64,000 nucleotides of DNA from Deltaproteobacteria bacterium (GTDB taxonomy: Bacteria; Myxococcota_A; UBA9160; SZUA-336): assembly GCA_016875225.1 (NCBI GenBank), contig VGRW01000012.1, positions 1-64,000 of the forward strand, given 5' to 3'. The position numbers and the translations under genes are program-made. Positions 35,916 through 46,764 of this stretch are shown here, piece after piece. The notes under the pieces were generated by a model. It saw only the letters and a list, made by a program, of their open reading frames with translations, made no database searches and was not told the origin of the DNA. Position 1 is the first letter of the stretch. The number at the start of each line of letters is the position of its first letter.

Positions 35916-37142
35916 ATGAATCCGGTCGGCTTCGCCTTGGCCCTGCTCCTCGTCGCCGTGCCCGCTCGCGCGTTCGGCGACTCCTTGCGCGCGAGCCCCA
36001 GCGACGGGCTGCGCTGGAATTCTGCGGACGGACAGCTCGCGCTCCACGCCGGTGGCGTCTTCGCCGGCGAGTTGGTGATCCACGATTCCGACAACCACAG
36101 TGGGAGCGGCCTCCGAACGGACCTGGCCAAGCCGATCGTCGAAGCGAGCTACGGCGACGCCTGGCGGCTGCGCATCGCGGGAGACCTCGAGGGCACCAAG
36201 ACCGCCTCGAACCTCTACGAGGCCTTCGTCTCCTGGTCGGGCGTGCCCGGGCTTCGCGTCTCTGCGGGGCTGCTGCAGCTTCCGCTCGGTTTCGAGGCCG
36301 GAACGCGCGCCGAGGACCTGTCGCTGATCGAGCACTCGTTCTCGTACTACCTGAACTACCGCACCGACTGGGCGCTTCGCGTCGAGGGCGAGCTGGCCGA
36401 CGGCGGCTTCGAGTGGGATCTGGCCGCGGCGCTCGGCGACGGCTTCGACGCGAACGGCGAGACGCAGCGCGGCCCGCGCGTCTCGGCGCGCGCGTTCGCG
36501 CGGCCGCTGCGCTCGCTCGCGGGTGCGGACGCCTCGTTCCTCGAGTCCCTGGCGGCGGGTCTCTTCCTCGGTGGCGGCTACGCGTACGGCTGGGACTGGG
36601 ACGGGAGCCTGCGCATTCGCGGCCCGGCCGGAGTGCGCCTTTTCGACACGATGCGCTTCGAAGCCGATCGACATCACTCGTACGCGCTGAGCTTCGGCGT
36701 CGAGGTCGGCGCCGTCCGGCTCTACTGGGAGGGCACGCGGGGCGGGTACTTCGACGTGCAAACGTCAGTCGGCGAGCGCGACCTCGACGACCAGACCGAT
36801 TCCTGGCACACGACGCTCTCGTGGCGGATCGTCGGCCCGGATTACGACGGGCGGATCTACCGGGAGCGCGAGCTCGCGCCGCTCGGCCCGAACGTCTGGG
36901 AGCTCGCGCTGCGCTACGCGAACGGCGACATCGATCGCGACTTCTACGAGCTCGCTCTGGCCGACTACCCGACCTCGTCCCAGGAGTTCCGCACGACCGC
37001 CGTGACGCTGAGCTGGTACGCGACGCGGAACCTCCGCCTCAGCGCCGAGGTCGCGCGCACACAGGCCGACGACGACATCGCGAGCCTGGGCTTCGAGGGA
37101 AGCGACGAGGTGGCGATCCTGCGCGCGCAGTACCGCTTCTAG
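35916..37142 (+). CDS. Outer-membrane porin, phosphate/polyphosphate-selective (OprP-like) family
   Basis: A 408-residue beta-barrel protein with a signal peptide (cleavage near residue 20) and a C-terminal Phe (RAQYRF), the usual OMP recognition end. Features shared with OprO/OprP-like porins are GLRVSAGLLQLPLGFE (near residue 108), alternating aromatic strands, FGVEVGAVRLYWEG, and a closing section with WELALRYANGDIDRD and LSWYATRNLRLSAEV. Substrate selectivity is not established by sequence. Ribosome-binding site AGGGGG lies 5 nt before ATG 35916. It follows the thioesterase gene by 23 bp. The stop overlaps the convergent transpeptidase stop by 4 bp. Confidence 0.85.
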   Translation: MNPVGFALALLLVAVPARAFGDSLRASPSDGLRWNSADGQLALHAGGVFAGELVIHDSDNHSGSGLRTDLAKPIVEASYGDAWRLRIAGDLEGTKTASNLYEAFVSWSGVPGLRVSAGLLQLPLGFEAGTRAEDLSLIEHSFSYYLNYRTDWALRVEGELADGGFEWDLAAALGDGFDANGETQRGPRVSARAFARPLRSLAGADASFLESLAAGLFLGGGYAYGWDWDGSLRIRGPAGVRLFDTMRFEADRHHSYALSFGVEVGAVRLYWEGTRGGYFDVQTSVGERDLDDQTDSWHTTLSWRIVGPDYDGRIYRERELAPLGPNVWELALRYANGDIDRDFYELALADYPTSSQEFRTTAVTLSWYATRNLRLSAEVARTQADDDIASLGFEGSDEVAILRAQYRF

Positions 37143-38743
37143 TTCGGCGTCGCGGCCGAGCTCGCGGGCGACTCGAGCTCGGCGGTGAGCCACTGGTCCG
37201 CGCGGTCGGGGCGACAGACGGAGGCGCGGCAGAAGATCGCGTTCAGGACCTGCGCTCCGACCTGCGAGCCGGTGGTGTGCCAGCGCTTGGGCTGCACGAC
37301 CAGCACCGCGATCGCGACCTTCGGCCGGTCGGCGGGCGCAAGGCCGATGAACCACTCGTAGCGGCCCGGCGGCGTCGTTCCGGAGAGGCTTCCGGTCTTC
37401 GCGGCGACGTTCATCGCCTTCAGGATCGGCCGGCCGTACGAGGCGTGAAACGCCCGTCGCGCCGTCCCGCTCTCGGTCGTCGCGACCATCAGATCGCGAA
37501 GCCGCGTGGCGAGCGCGGGCGTGAGCACCTGCACGGGGGGCCGGGCTTTCGGGAGCGCGAGCAGCTCGCCGTTCGCGTCGGTCACGCGCTCGATCCAGCG
37601 CGCCTCGCGGCGCTTGCCGTCGACGAGCGTCGCGGCGATCTCGGCCGCGTGCAGGGCGGTGATCTGCAGGCCGGCGAGTCCGCAGCCGAGCTTTCCGAGC
37701 GCGTACCGATCGCCGTGCGGGTCGGCGGCCTGGCCTGCCTCGTGCCCGCGACCGGGGCGTTCGAGCAGGCCGAAGCGTCGGATCGCATCGAGCATCCGCT
37801 TCGCCCCGAGATCGTTCACGGCCAGCTGCGCGAAGCACTGGTTGTTCGACATCGCCAGCGCCCGCTCGAGACTGACCTCGATCCCTCCCTTGGGCGGGAC
37901 GACGCGCGCCGCCGTCAGGCGATACGGATTGCCGACGTAGCGGCAGGTCCGGCCCGCCACGCCGGGCACGTTCTCGAGCGCGGCCGCGGCGGTCACCACC
38001 TTCACCAGCGATGCGGCCGGATAGACCTCGCCGGGCGGCAGACGCTTGGGATTCGTGCCTGCATAGGCGATCACGTTCCCGGTCGCCGGGTCGAGCACGA
38101 CCGCAAGGCCCAGAGACACCCGGCCGCGCTCGAAGATGTCGTAGATCGCGCGAGTCAGCTCGAGGTCCAGCGTGTAGTCGATGCGAAGCTTCGAGCGGGA
38201 GCCGGCGGGGCTCACGAGCTCGCTGACCCGCTCGCCGCGAGAGCTTCTCGCGCCGGACTCCCGACCGGCGACGAGCCGCGGCAGGCCGGCCGCGCCAACC
38301 GTGGGCAGCGGGACCGGAACCCTCGAGAGCACGTCCGGCGGCACCACCCCCTTCGCGCTGCGAAACGGCTTTGCAGCGGGGCTCTCCGCCGGCACCGCGC
38401 TCGGCGCCGTCGACGGCACCGGCGGCTGGGGAAGCGCGGGCTCGAACGGGTCGACCTCGGCGGCGGGCTCGTCCGCGGATTCGGGGCCGAACGCGCCCAC
38501 CTCCGGCAACGAGGCGCTCGGCTGCGGCTCGGCCGACGCGTCGCTTCCCACGCCGGCCAGCGCCGTCCAGACCGCGAGCCCCAGACAGCCGAGTCCGAGT
38601 GCGATCGTGAGCCGGCCGCGCGCCAGCATCTCCCTGCGAGCGCGGCGTTCGCCCGCTGCCAGACGTCGAGCGGCACGCAGGTCGCGCGGATCTCCTCGCA
38701 ACGACGATCCCCCCGTCTGCGTTTTAGCTTCGAGGGCGCGCAC
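37139..38743 (-). CDS. PBP2-type peptidoglycan transpeptidase (penicillin-binding protein)
   Basis: A 534-residue protein with a basic cytoplasmic tail, one helix (LTIALGLGCLGLAVWTALAG near 45-64), a Pro/Ala/Glu-rich linker (~70-150) and a transpeptidase domain (~190-515). The catalytic motifs are S-L-V-K near 246, S-N-N near 297 and K-T-G near 449. No dimerisation or pedestal domain of PBP2/PBP3 is seen, so it is a reduced class B-like enzyme. It probably cross-links or modifies peptidoglycan. The GTG start at 38743 is uncertain; ATG 38629 would remove 38 residues but still keep the anchor. Confidence 0.82.
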   Translation of the reverse strand: MRALEAKTQTGGSSLRGDPRDLRAARRLAAGERRARREMLARGRLTIALGLGCLGLAVWTALAGVGSDASAEPQPSASLPEVGAFGPESADEPAAEVDPFEPALPQPPVPSTAPSAVPAESPAAKPFRSAKGVVPPDVLSRVPVPLPTVGAAGLPRLVAGRESGARSSRGERVSELVSPAGSRSKLRIDYTLDLELTRAIYDIFERGRVSLGLAVVLDPATGNVIAYAGTNPKRLPPGEVYPAASLVKVVTAAAALENVPGVAGRTCRYVGNPYRLTAARVVPPKGGIEVSLERALAMSNNQCFAQLAVNDLGAKRMLDAIRRFGLLERPGRGHEAGQAADPHGDRYALGKLGCGLAGLQITALHAAEIAATLVDGKRREARWIERVTDANGELLALPKARPPVQVLTPALATRLRDLMVATTESGTARRAFHASYGRPILKAMNVAAKTGSLSGTTPPGRYEWFIGLAPADRPKVAIAVLVVQPKRWHTTGSQVGAQVLNAIFCRASVCRPDRADQWLTAELESPASSAATPN

Positions 38744-38774
38744 GCGCCACGTGGTCGGCTAAGATGGGGCGAGA

Positions 38775-39563
38775 ATGCGCAGACGACGCCTGCTTCTTCT
38801 CGGATTGGCACTCTGCCTGCCGACCTCCGCCGCCGCAGACGACCCGGTTCAAGAGGTCCGCGACTGCCTGAAGCGGAACATCCCCGCGAAGTCGAGCGTC
38901 CAGACGGTGCACTTCACGTCGGTGGACCGCATCGGCGGCCAGCGCGAGTTCCGCGCCAAGATGCTCGGCATGAAGCTCGCCGACGGCCTGCGCCGGGCCA
39001 AGCTCTGCATCACGCAGCCGCCGGACATGCGCGGCTCGGAGATGCTCTCGGTCGAGACGCCCGACGGTGCGCCCGACAGCTTCCTGTTCACGCCCGAGCT
39101 CCGAAAGGTCAAGCGGATCACGGGCGAGGGCATGGGTGGCAGCGTCTTCGGCACGGACTTCACCTACGAGGACCTGCAGCGCTGGCAGCAGCTGAACCGA
39201 CCCGAGAGCCACGAGCGCCTGCCCGATGCGGAGCTCGACGGCCGGCAGGTGTACGTGATGGCGACCCGTCCCAAGGAGGGCGCTTCGTCGTCGTACACGA
39301 AGGTCGTGAGCTACGTCGACAAGCAGACCTGCGTGGTGATCAAGTCCGAGTCGTTCGAGAACGGCGACCGGCTGCGCAAGCTGTTCCTGGCGAAGACCGA
39401 GGACATGCTCGAGGACCACGGGATCCACGCGCCTGCGGAGGTCGTGATGAAGGACGTTCGTGACGAGACGCAGACCACGGTCGTAGTCGAGGAGCTCGAG
39501 GTCGACGGAGGGGTCGACGAGCGCAGCTTCCAGGTGAGTTCGCTCGGCCGGCACTGCCGCTAG
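38775..39563 (+). CDS. LolA-like outer-membrane lipoprotein-sorting protein
   Basis: A 262-residue secreted protein (signal peptide cleaved near residue 22) of the LolA-like/COG2834 family. It has the half-barrel pattern seen in MMPL-linked homologues: FRAKMLGMKLADGLRRAKLCI, an ETPDGAPDSFLFTPELRKVKRI strand pair near residues 95-117, GSVFGTDFTYEDL near 127, and YVDKQTCVVIKSE near 177. Such proteins carry lipids or lipoproteins between the inner-membrane RND/MMPL pump and the outer membrane. It lies 37 bp upstream of the MMPL gene and almost certainly works with it. The cargo is unknown. Confidence 0.85.
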   Translation: MRRRRLLLLGLALCLPTSAAADDPVQEVRDCLKRNIPAKSSVQTVHFTSVDRIGGQREFRAKMLGMKLADGLRRAKLCITQPPDMRGSEMLSVETPDGAPDSFLFTPELRKVKRITGEGMGGSVFGTDFTYEDLQRWQQLNRPESHERLPDAELDGRQVYVMATRPKEGASSSYTKVVSYVDKQTCVVIKSESFENGDRLRKLFLAKTEDMLEDHGIHAPAEVVMKDVRDETQTTVVVEELEVDGGVDERSFQVSSLGRHCR

Positions 39564-39600
39564 TGGGCGGAATGGGTTCGACGCCCGTGCGAGCGCCCGC

Positions 39601-42338
39601 GTGAAGCGGATCTTCCGGATCGTCGCGCAGTGGCCGTGGCTCACGCTCCTCGCGCTGCTCGCGCTCACCGCCGTAGCCGTCCGTCCGCTCGTCGATCTCG
39701 AAGAGCTCCGCCTGCGCCCGCTCGACGTCGACATGTCGATGGACGGACTGCTTCCCGAGGACGCCGAGGTGCGGAAGTTCTACGACTACGCGCGCCGGGC
39801 GTTCGGCAGCAACGAGACGATGGTGGTCGCCGTCCGGACCGACGACGTCTTCACGCACGACTCGCTCGAGCGCATCGCGCGAATCACTGCCGAGATCGAA
39901 AAGCTCGACGGCCCCCACCACGCGATCGCGATCACCAATGCCGCCAACGTGCGCGGGAGCGAAGACGGGATCGACATCCGCAAGTTCGTGACGGAGATCC
40001 CGACCGATCCCGGGCAGCTCGCGGAGCTGCGCGGGCAGGCGCTGTCGAACCCGATCTACGCGGGGAGTCTGATCTCGCCCGACGCCCGGACCGCTGCGAT
40101 CGTGGTGCAGTTCCTGAACCTGTCCGATCGCGAGTTCATCGCGAAGGGGCTCGACGCTGCCGTGCACCGGATCGCGCACGAGGCCGCGGGCGACGCGCAG
40201 GTGTGGATCACGGGCGGGCCCCACATCCGCATCGCGCAGGCGAAGTATCTCGAGGCGAATCTGCTGCGCATGGCGCCGCTGATCCTGCTCGCGCTCGCGA
40301 TCGTGCTCGCGATCTCGTTCCGCACGCTTCGCGGCGTGATCCTGCCGCTGCTCAGCGTCTCGACCGCGGTGCTCTGGACGCTGGGGGCGTTGGCCTGGCT
40401 GGGGCGGCCGCTCACGCTGGTCACGTTCTTCGTCCCGGTCATGCTGCTGATCCTCGGCGTGGCGTACTCGGTACACGTCGTCTCCGAGTACTACGACACG
40501 CTTCGCGGCGATGCGAAGATCAGCTCGAGAGACGCCGTCGAGCACACGCTCTCGCTGGTCTGGCTGGCGGTGGTCCTGGCGGGGCTCACGACGGTCGCCG
40601 GCTTCCTCTCCAATGCGGTCTCGCCGCTGTCCGCGCTGGTCGAGTTCGGCTGGACGATGGTGATCGGGGTGCTCGCGCCGCTGATCTGCGCGCTGACGCT
40701 CACGCCGGCGCTGCTCTCGGCGCTGGGCCGGCCGCGCCGGATCGCCGTCTCGGCCGAGGTGAGCGAGCACGGAAGGTTCTCGCGCCTGCTCGGCCGGCTC
40801 GCGGCCTTCGACCTGCGCAACCGGCGCGCGATCTTCGTGGTCTGGGGCTCGGTCGCGCTCGCGTCCTGCGTGCTGGCGACGCGGCTGGTCGTCGGCAGCG
40901 AGGGCATCCGCTCGCTTCCCGCCGATTCCGAGGAGCGCCTCGACTTCGAGGCCGTGAACACGCATCTGGACGGCGCCAACGGCTTCCAGATCGTGGTCAA
41001 GGCGAAGGACGACACCAGCTTCAAGCACCCCGCGAACCTGCGCGCGCTGGAGCAGCTTCAGGCCTGGCTCGACGAGCAGCCCGAGATCGGCGGCACGCGC
41101 GGTCTGGTCGACTTCGTGAAGCTGTTGAACCGCGCCTTCCACGCCGACGCGCCCGAGCAGCTCGCCGTGCCCGAGAACGAGCGCCTCGCCGGCCAGCTGC
41201 TCTTCCTGGGCGCGAGCGACGAGCTCGAGGGCTACATCGACGCCCGCTACCAGCTGACGAACATCCAGGTGCGGACCACCGTGATCGGCAGCGATCAGAT
41301 CTCCGACCTGGTCGAGCGGATCGAGGCCAGGATGGCCGGCCTGCCGCCGAACCTCGAGGGCCGCGTCACGGGAAACCAGATCCTGATGGCCGGCGTGGTG
41401 GACGACCTGATCGTCGGCCAGCTCAAGAGCATCCTGACTTCGCTGCTGTTGATCTACGGGCTGCTCTGCGTGCTGTTCCTGTCCTGGACGCGGGGCATCT
41501 ACGCGCTGGTCCCGAACGTGATTCCTGTCGCGGTCTACTTCGGGGCGCTCGGCGTGACCGGAATTCCGCTGAATCTCACCACCAGCATCATCGCGCCGAT
41601 GGCGCTCGGCGTCGCGATCGACGACACGATCCACTACTTCCTGCGCTTCAGCGCCGAGGCCAAGCGCCTGGCCAACGAGGAGATGGGCACGGTCGCCGTG
41701 CTGCACTCGGTCGGCAAGCCGGCGACCTTCTCCACGCTCTCGCTCGTGGCGGGGTTCCTGATGCTCTGCGCCAGCGACCTGACCGCGTACCAGCACGTCG
41801 GGGGTCTGGGCGGATTCACGCTCGGCTTCGGCCTGCTCGTCGAGCTCACGCTCACGCCCGCGCTCTGCAGCGGCCTGCGCATCGTGACGCTCTGGGACAC
41901 CCTCGGGCTCGACCTGGGCGAGGACCCTCAGAAGGCGATTCCGCTCTTCAAAGGCCTGTCGAAGGCGCAGTGCCGGATCGTGGCGCAGATGGCGAGCCTG
42001 AGGGACCTGCCCGAGGGAACGCCGCTCGGGCACATCGGCGACAACGAACGCGAGATGTACGTGATCGTCGACGGGGAGGTCCGCGTCTGGAAGCCGGGCG
42101 ACGACGGCCCGATCGAGCTCAACCGCTGCGCGCGCGGCGAGGTCGTGGGCGAGGTCGGTCTGTTCTTCGGCGAGCGCAGCGCGAACATGGACATCGCCGC
42201 GAAGGCGCGCCTGCTGCGCTTCACGCCGAATACGTTCCAGCGGCTCTCGCGCCAGCGGCCGCGAATCGCGGCCACGCTGCTGCGCAACCTGAACGAGATC
42301 CTCGCCCAGCGCCTCTCGAGGTCCACTGACCGCTTGCG

Positions 42339-42342
<4 letters not shown>
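39601..42342 (+). CDS. MMPL/RND-type lipid exporter with C-terminal cyclic-nucleotide-binding domain
   Basis: A 913-residue RND-superfamily transporter of the MMPL/HpnN type. It has 12 helices in two halves, the periplasmic loops begin after helix 1 with DVDMSMDGLLPEDAE, and a proton-relay-like GVAIDDTIHYFLRFSAEAKR stretch lies near residue 665. Residues ~780-905 form a cyclic-nucleotide-binding (cNMP/CAP-like) beta-roll: GHIGDNEREMYVIVDGEVRVW, then RGEVVGEVGLFFGERSAN. The RSAN end takes the place of the phosphate-binding RxA motif, so ligand binding is plausible but uncertain. The fusion suggests that a nucleotide gates or recruits the pump. It starts at GTG 39601 and is convergent with pntB (4-bp overlap). 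Confidence 0.9.
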
Positions 42343-43738
<1,396 letters not shown>

Positions 43739-43742
<4 letters not shown>

Positions 43743-44035
43743 TTCGAGGGCTCCCGCTTCTTGAACATGCGCAGCATGCGGTCGGTGATCATGAAGCCCG
43801 AGACGATGTTGGTCACCGAGGCCGCGACCGCGATCGTGCCGAGCACGGTCGAGAAGGTGGTCTTCTGCTCACCGGCGATCAGCACCGCTCCGACCACCGC
43901 AATCGCCGAGATCGCGTTGGTGAGCGACATCAGCGGCGTGTGGAGCAGCCGCGAGACGCTTCGGATCACGTCGAATCCGATGAACGTCGCCAGCATGAAG
44001 ACGAACGCCATCGTCCAGAAGTCGAGCTGCTGCAC
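43739..44035 (-). CDS. pntA2: NAD(P) transhydrogenase alpha subunit 2 (membrane part)
   Basis: A 98-residue membrane protein with three helices, matching the split PntA C-terminal segment (PntAB). Key landmarks are FVFMLATFIGFDVIRSVSRLLHTPLMSLTNAISAI and GTIAVAASVTNIVSGFMITDRML, described here by position at residues ~11-45 and ~67-90. In three-subunit transhydrogenases this gene sits between pntA1 and pntB. Here the upstream gene is a phosphate transporter instead, 45 bp away. It overlaps pntB by 4 bp. Confidence 0.95.
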
Positions 44036-44080
44036 CTGCGGGCCTCCTCCTCCGGTTCTCCGGGCGGGAATCCAGTAGCG

Positions 44081-45076
44081 CTATCCGTCCCCGAAAACGA
44101 GCTTCGAGGCGATCGCGCAGAGCCCGCCGATCAGCCCCGCGGCGGGCAGGGTCAGGATCCAGGCCAGGAAGATGTCCCGGGTCAGCCCCCACTTCACCGC
44201 CGAGAGCCGCTGGGTCGCGCCGACCCCCATGATCGAGGTCGAGATCACGTGGGTGGTCGAGACCGGGAATCCGAAGTGGGCCGTGGCCATGAGCACGGCC
44301 GAGGCCGAGGTCTCGGCCGCGAATCCGTGCATGGGCGTGAGCTTCACCAGCCGCATGCCGAGGGTGCGGATGATCCGCTTGCCGCCCGAATAGGTGCCCA
44401 GCCCGATCACCACGGCGCTGGAGAGCTTGACCCAGAGCGGCACGTCCGCGGTCGGGATCGCCCCGCCGGCAAAGAGCGCGAGCGTGATCACGCCCATGGT
44501 CTTCTGGGCGTCGTTCGAGCCGTGGCTGAAGGCCATGAACGAGGCGGAGATCAGCTGCGCGATGCGAAAGCGGCGCGAGATCAGCCCCGGATGCGCGCGG
44601 CCGAAGGCCCAGAGCAGGAGCACCATGAGCGCGATGCCGACCGTGAATCCGACGACCGGCGCGATCACGGTCGGGACCAGCACCTTCTCGATGATCCCGT
44701 CCCATTTCACGGCGTCGCTTCCGGTGGTCGCGATCACCGCGCCGGCGACGCCGCCCACCAGGCAGTGGGACGAGCTCGACGGCAGGGCCCACCACCAGGT
44801 GAGGAGATTCCAGGTGATCGCGCCGACCAGCCCGCCGAACATCACCGGACCGGTCACGGCGCTCGACTCGACGATGCCCTTGGCCAGCGTGGCGGCGACG
44901 TTGGTCGAGACCAACGCCCCGGCCACGTTCAGGACCGCCGCGCCGAAGAGCGCGACGTTGGGCGGGATGGCGCGCGTCGAGATCGAGGTCGCGACGGCGT
45001 TCGCCGCGTCGTGGAAGCCGTTGGTGAAATCGAAGACGAGCGCGATCACGACGACCGCGACGAGCAGCCACTCCAT
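44081..45076 (-). CDS. pit: PiT-family inorganic phosphate transporter
   Basis: A 331-residue transporter with the two PiT signature repeats: FDFTNGFHDAANAVATSIS near residue 14 and FSHGSNDAQKTMGVITLAL near 178, both in the inverted-repeat halves. About ten helices are present. It imports phosphate (often as metal phosphate) with protons or Na+. ATG 45076 was chosen because the first helix starts right there; the frame is open upstream. It overlaps the stop of the DUF47 gene by 1 bp (TGATG), so the pair is translationally coupled. Confidence 0.94.
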   Translation of the reverse strand: MEWLLVAVVVIALVFDFTNGFHDAANAVATSISTRAIPPNVALFGAAVLNVAGALVSTNVAATLAKGIVESSAVTGPVMFGGLVGAITWNLLTWWWALPSSSSHCLVGGVAGAVIATTGSDAVKWDGIIEKVLVPTVIAPVVGFTVGIALMVLLLWAFGRAHPGLISRRFRIAQLISASFMAFSHGSNDAQKTMGVITLALFAGGAIPTADVPLWVKLSSAVVIGLGTYSGGKRIIRTLGMRLVKLTPMHGFAAETSASAVLMATAHFGFPVSTTHVISTSIMGVGATQRLSAVKWGLTRDIFLAWILTLPAAGLIGGLCAIASKLVFGDG

Positions 45077-45702
45077 CAGCTGTTCTCTAGAACCACGCCC
45101 TCGACGACGTTGGCGACGTCCTCGCAGCGATCGATCGCACCCTCGACGTCCTCGTAGATCTCCTTCCACTTGATCAGGGCGCGCGCGTCGAGCTCCTCCT
45201 TGAAGAGCCGCGCCGTCGCGCGGCGCAGCACCCGGTCGTTCTCCTTCTCGACCGTCTTCACGTTCAGGCAGAGCGCCCGCATCTTCTCGGCCGGAAGGCT
45301 GCCGGCGAGCCCGTCCACCGCCGCCTTCATCGCGTGCGTCGCGCTCACCACGTTCTCGGACATCTCGAGCATCTCCGGCGTGGGACGCTGGATCTCGTAC
45401 AGCCAGATCCGCTGCGCCGTCGCTTCGATGTGGTCCATGATGTCGTCGATCCGGCTCGAGATCGCGTGGATGTCCGAGCGGTCGATCGGGGTGATGAACG
45501 AGGAGTGCAGCATCTCCATCGTCTCCTGGCAGATCCGGTCGGCCTGGTGCTCGACCGCGTGGATCCGCTGGTAGCCCTCCTCGGCGCGGCTCGGATCGCG
45601 GAGCAGGTCCCGGAGCAGCCCCGCACCCTCTACGCAGAGCGCGGCGTGCTTCGAGAACAGACCGAAGAACTCCGTCTTTTTCGGCAGGATCCTGGAGAGC
45701 AT
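45076..45702 (-). CDS. DUF47/PhoU-like phosphate transport regulator
   Basis: A 208-residue all-helical PhoU-like protein of the DUF47 (TIGR00153) family: FGLFSKHAALCVEGAGLL at the N-terminus, EHQADRICQETM near residue 50, and FITPIDRSDIHAISSRIDDIMD near 70. Members are encoded next to Pit transporters and modulate their activity in the cytosol. It is the first gene of a likely operon with pit, pntA2 and pntB (gaps -1, 45 and -4 bp). A GGGGGA ribosome-binding site precedes ATG 45702. It begins 48 bp after the end of the nos cluster. Confidence 0.93.
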   Translation of the reverse strand: MLSRILPKKTEFFGLFSKHAALCVEGAGLLRDLLRDPSRAEEGYQRIHAVEHQADRICQETMEMLHSSFITPIDRSDIHAISSRIDDIMDHIEATAQRIWLYEIQRPTPEMLEMSENVVSATHAMKAAVDGLAGSLPAEKMRALCLNVKTVEKENDRVLRRATARLFKEELDARALIKWKEIYEDVEGAIDRCEDVANVVEGVVLENS

Positions 45703-45750
45703 GCGTCCCCCAAACGTGTCCGGCGCAAGCGGTGTATCACAACTCCCCGC

Positions 45751-46098
45751 TCAGCGCGGGTTCTCGTAGAAGACGTAGCTCGTCGAGTAGTCGCTGATCT
45801 CGAAGTAGAGCTTCTTTTCGCCCGGGTCGGCGATCCAGTTCTGGTTCTCGTCGTAGATCCCGTAGCCGAAGCGGTACGCGCGGGCCTCCCCGCGTGCGCC
45901 CGTGCCCAGGCTGGTGGTCAGCTTGTCGATCGCGATGAAGCGCATCGCCAGCCTCTCGCCTGCGTAGACGTCGAGCACGCCGTTGGTGCCGGTCCAGTTC
46001 TGGATCGCGCGCCCGAGCCGGTTCTGGCTCTCCTGGGTGCAGGCGAGCGCGAGCAGGGTCGTGAGCAGCGCTCCGAGCGGAATGCGTCTGGTGTTCAT
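45751..46098 (-). CDS. Small lipoprotein at the end of the nos cluster
   Basis: A 115-residue protein with a lipoprotein-type signal (…LLALAC, Cys20) and a short mature domain: VYAGERLAMRFIAIDKLTT near residue 43, then YRFGYGIYDENQNWIADPGEKKLYFEI. The Tyr-rich C-terminus (YSTSYVFYENPR) suggests a small beta-fold. It is the last gene of the nos cluster, 10 bp after a membrane protein gene. I do not recognise the family. Its position suggests a role in NosZ maturation or electron supply. Confidence 0.7.
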   Translation of the reverse strand: MNTRRIPLGALLTTLLALACTQESQNRLGRAIQNWTGTNGVLDVYAGERLAMRFIAIDKLTTSLGTGARGEARAYRFGYGIYDENQNWIADPGEKKLYFEISDYSTSYVFYENPR

Positions 46099-46108
46099 CC
46101 GGGTGTCC

Positions 46109-46735
46109 TCAGCTCTTGCTCTCGCGCCAGCCCCGGATCAGGCCGCGAAGATTCATCCCCAGCAGAGCGACGAGGCCGAGCGCGAAGAGCCCGATCCAGA
46201 ACGAGCCGCCGCCGGGGAAGCTCGTCGCCGTGAAGTTCGCGATCTGCTTGGTGCCCAGGATCGGCGGCGTGAAGGCCTCCATCTTGAACGGCGCCGTCGG
46301 ATTCAGGTTGTGTCCGAACAAGTAGAGCTTGTAGTAGAAGCGGGCCATCGAGAACGCTGAGAAGTACCCGAACAGGACCAGCAGATCGATCAGCGAACGG
46401 AGGTCTCCGACCGCGGCCACGCGAAGCGCGAGCAGGGCCAGTGCGCCGAGCGCGAACGGAATCCAGTCCAGGTCGGAGAGCGCCGCGCGGTCGATCTTCG
46501 CCATGCCGATGTAGTGGTTCAGCGTGTTCACCTCGGCGACGTCGCCCGCGACCGTGTAGGCGTAGATCTCCAGGTCCAGACCCTGCGGGTACTGGGGCGC
46601 CTTCATGTGCAGGTGCCAGAGCGGCGCCGAGAAGCCCAGCGCCAGTGGAACCACCAGGACCAGCAGGGCGCGCCGGGTTCCCGGGACGAGTCCGCCGGTG
46701 AGACTGCGATCGAACCGTTCGCGCAAGGTGGGCAT
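46109..46735 (-). CDS. nos-cluster membrane protein of unknown function
   Basis: A 208-residue inner-membrane protein with about four helices. Its first periplasmic segment reads SAPLWHLHMKAPQYPQGLDL and is followed by NTLNHYIGM. I recognise this APQYP…NHYIGM pattern from membrane proteins encoded near Sec-type nosZ genes in other phyla, from memory only. A later loop has FYYKLYLFGHNLNP and ILGTKQIANFTA. His, Met and Asn in the loops could bind Cu or haem; this is not shown. It lies between nosY and the lipoprotein gene on the same strand. Confidence 0.75.
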   Translation of the reverse strand: MPTLRERFDRSLTGGLVPGTRRALLVLVVPLALGFSAPLWHLHMKAPQYPQGLDLEIYAYTVAGDVAEVNTLNHYIGMAKIDRAALSDLDWIPFALGALALLALRVAAVGDLRSLIDLLVLFGYFSAFSMARFYYKLYLFGHNLNPTAPFKMEAFTPPILGTKQIANFTATSFPGGGSFWIGLFALGLVALLGMNLRGLIRGWRESKS

Positions 46736-46764
46736 GCTCGACTCCTCTTCTGGGTTTCTCGCGA

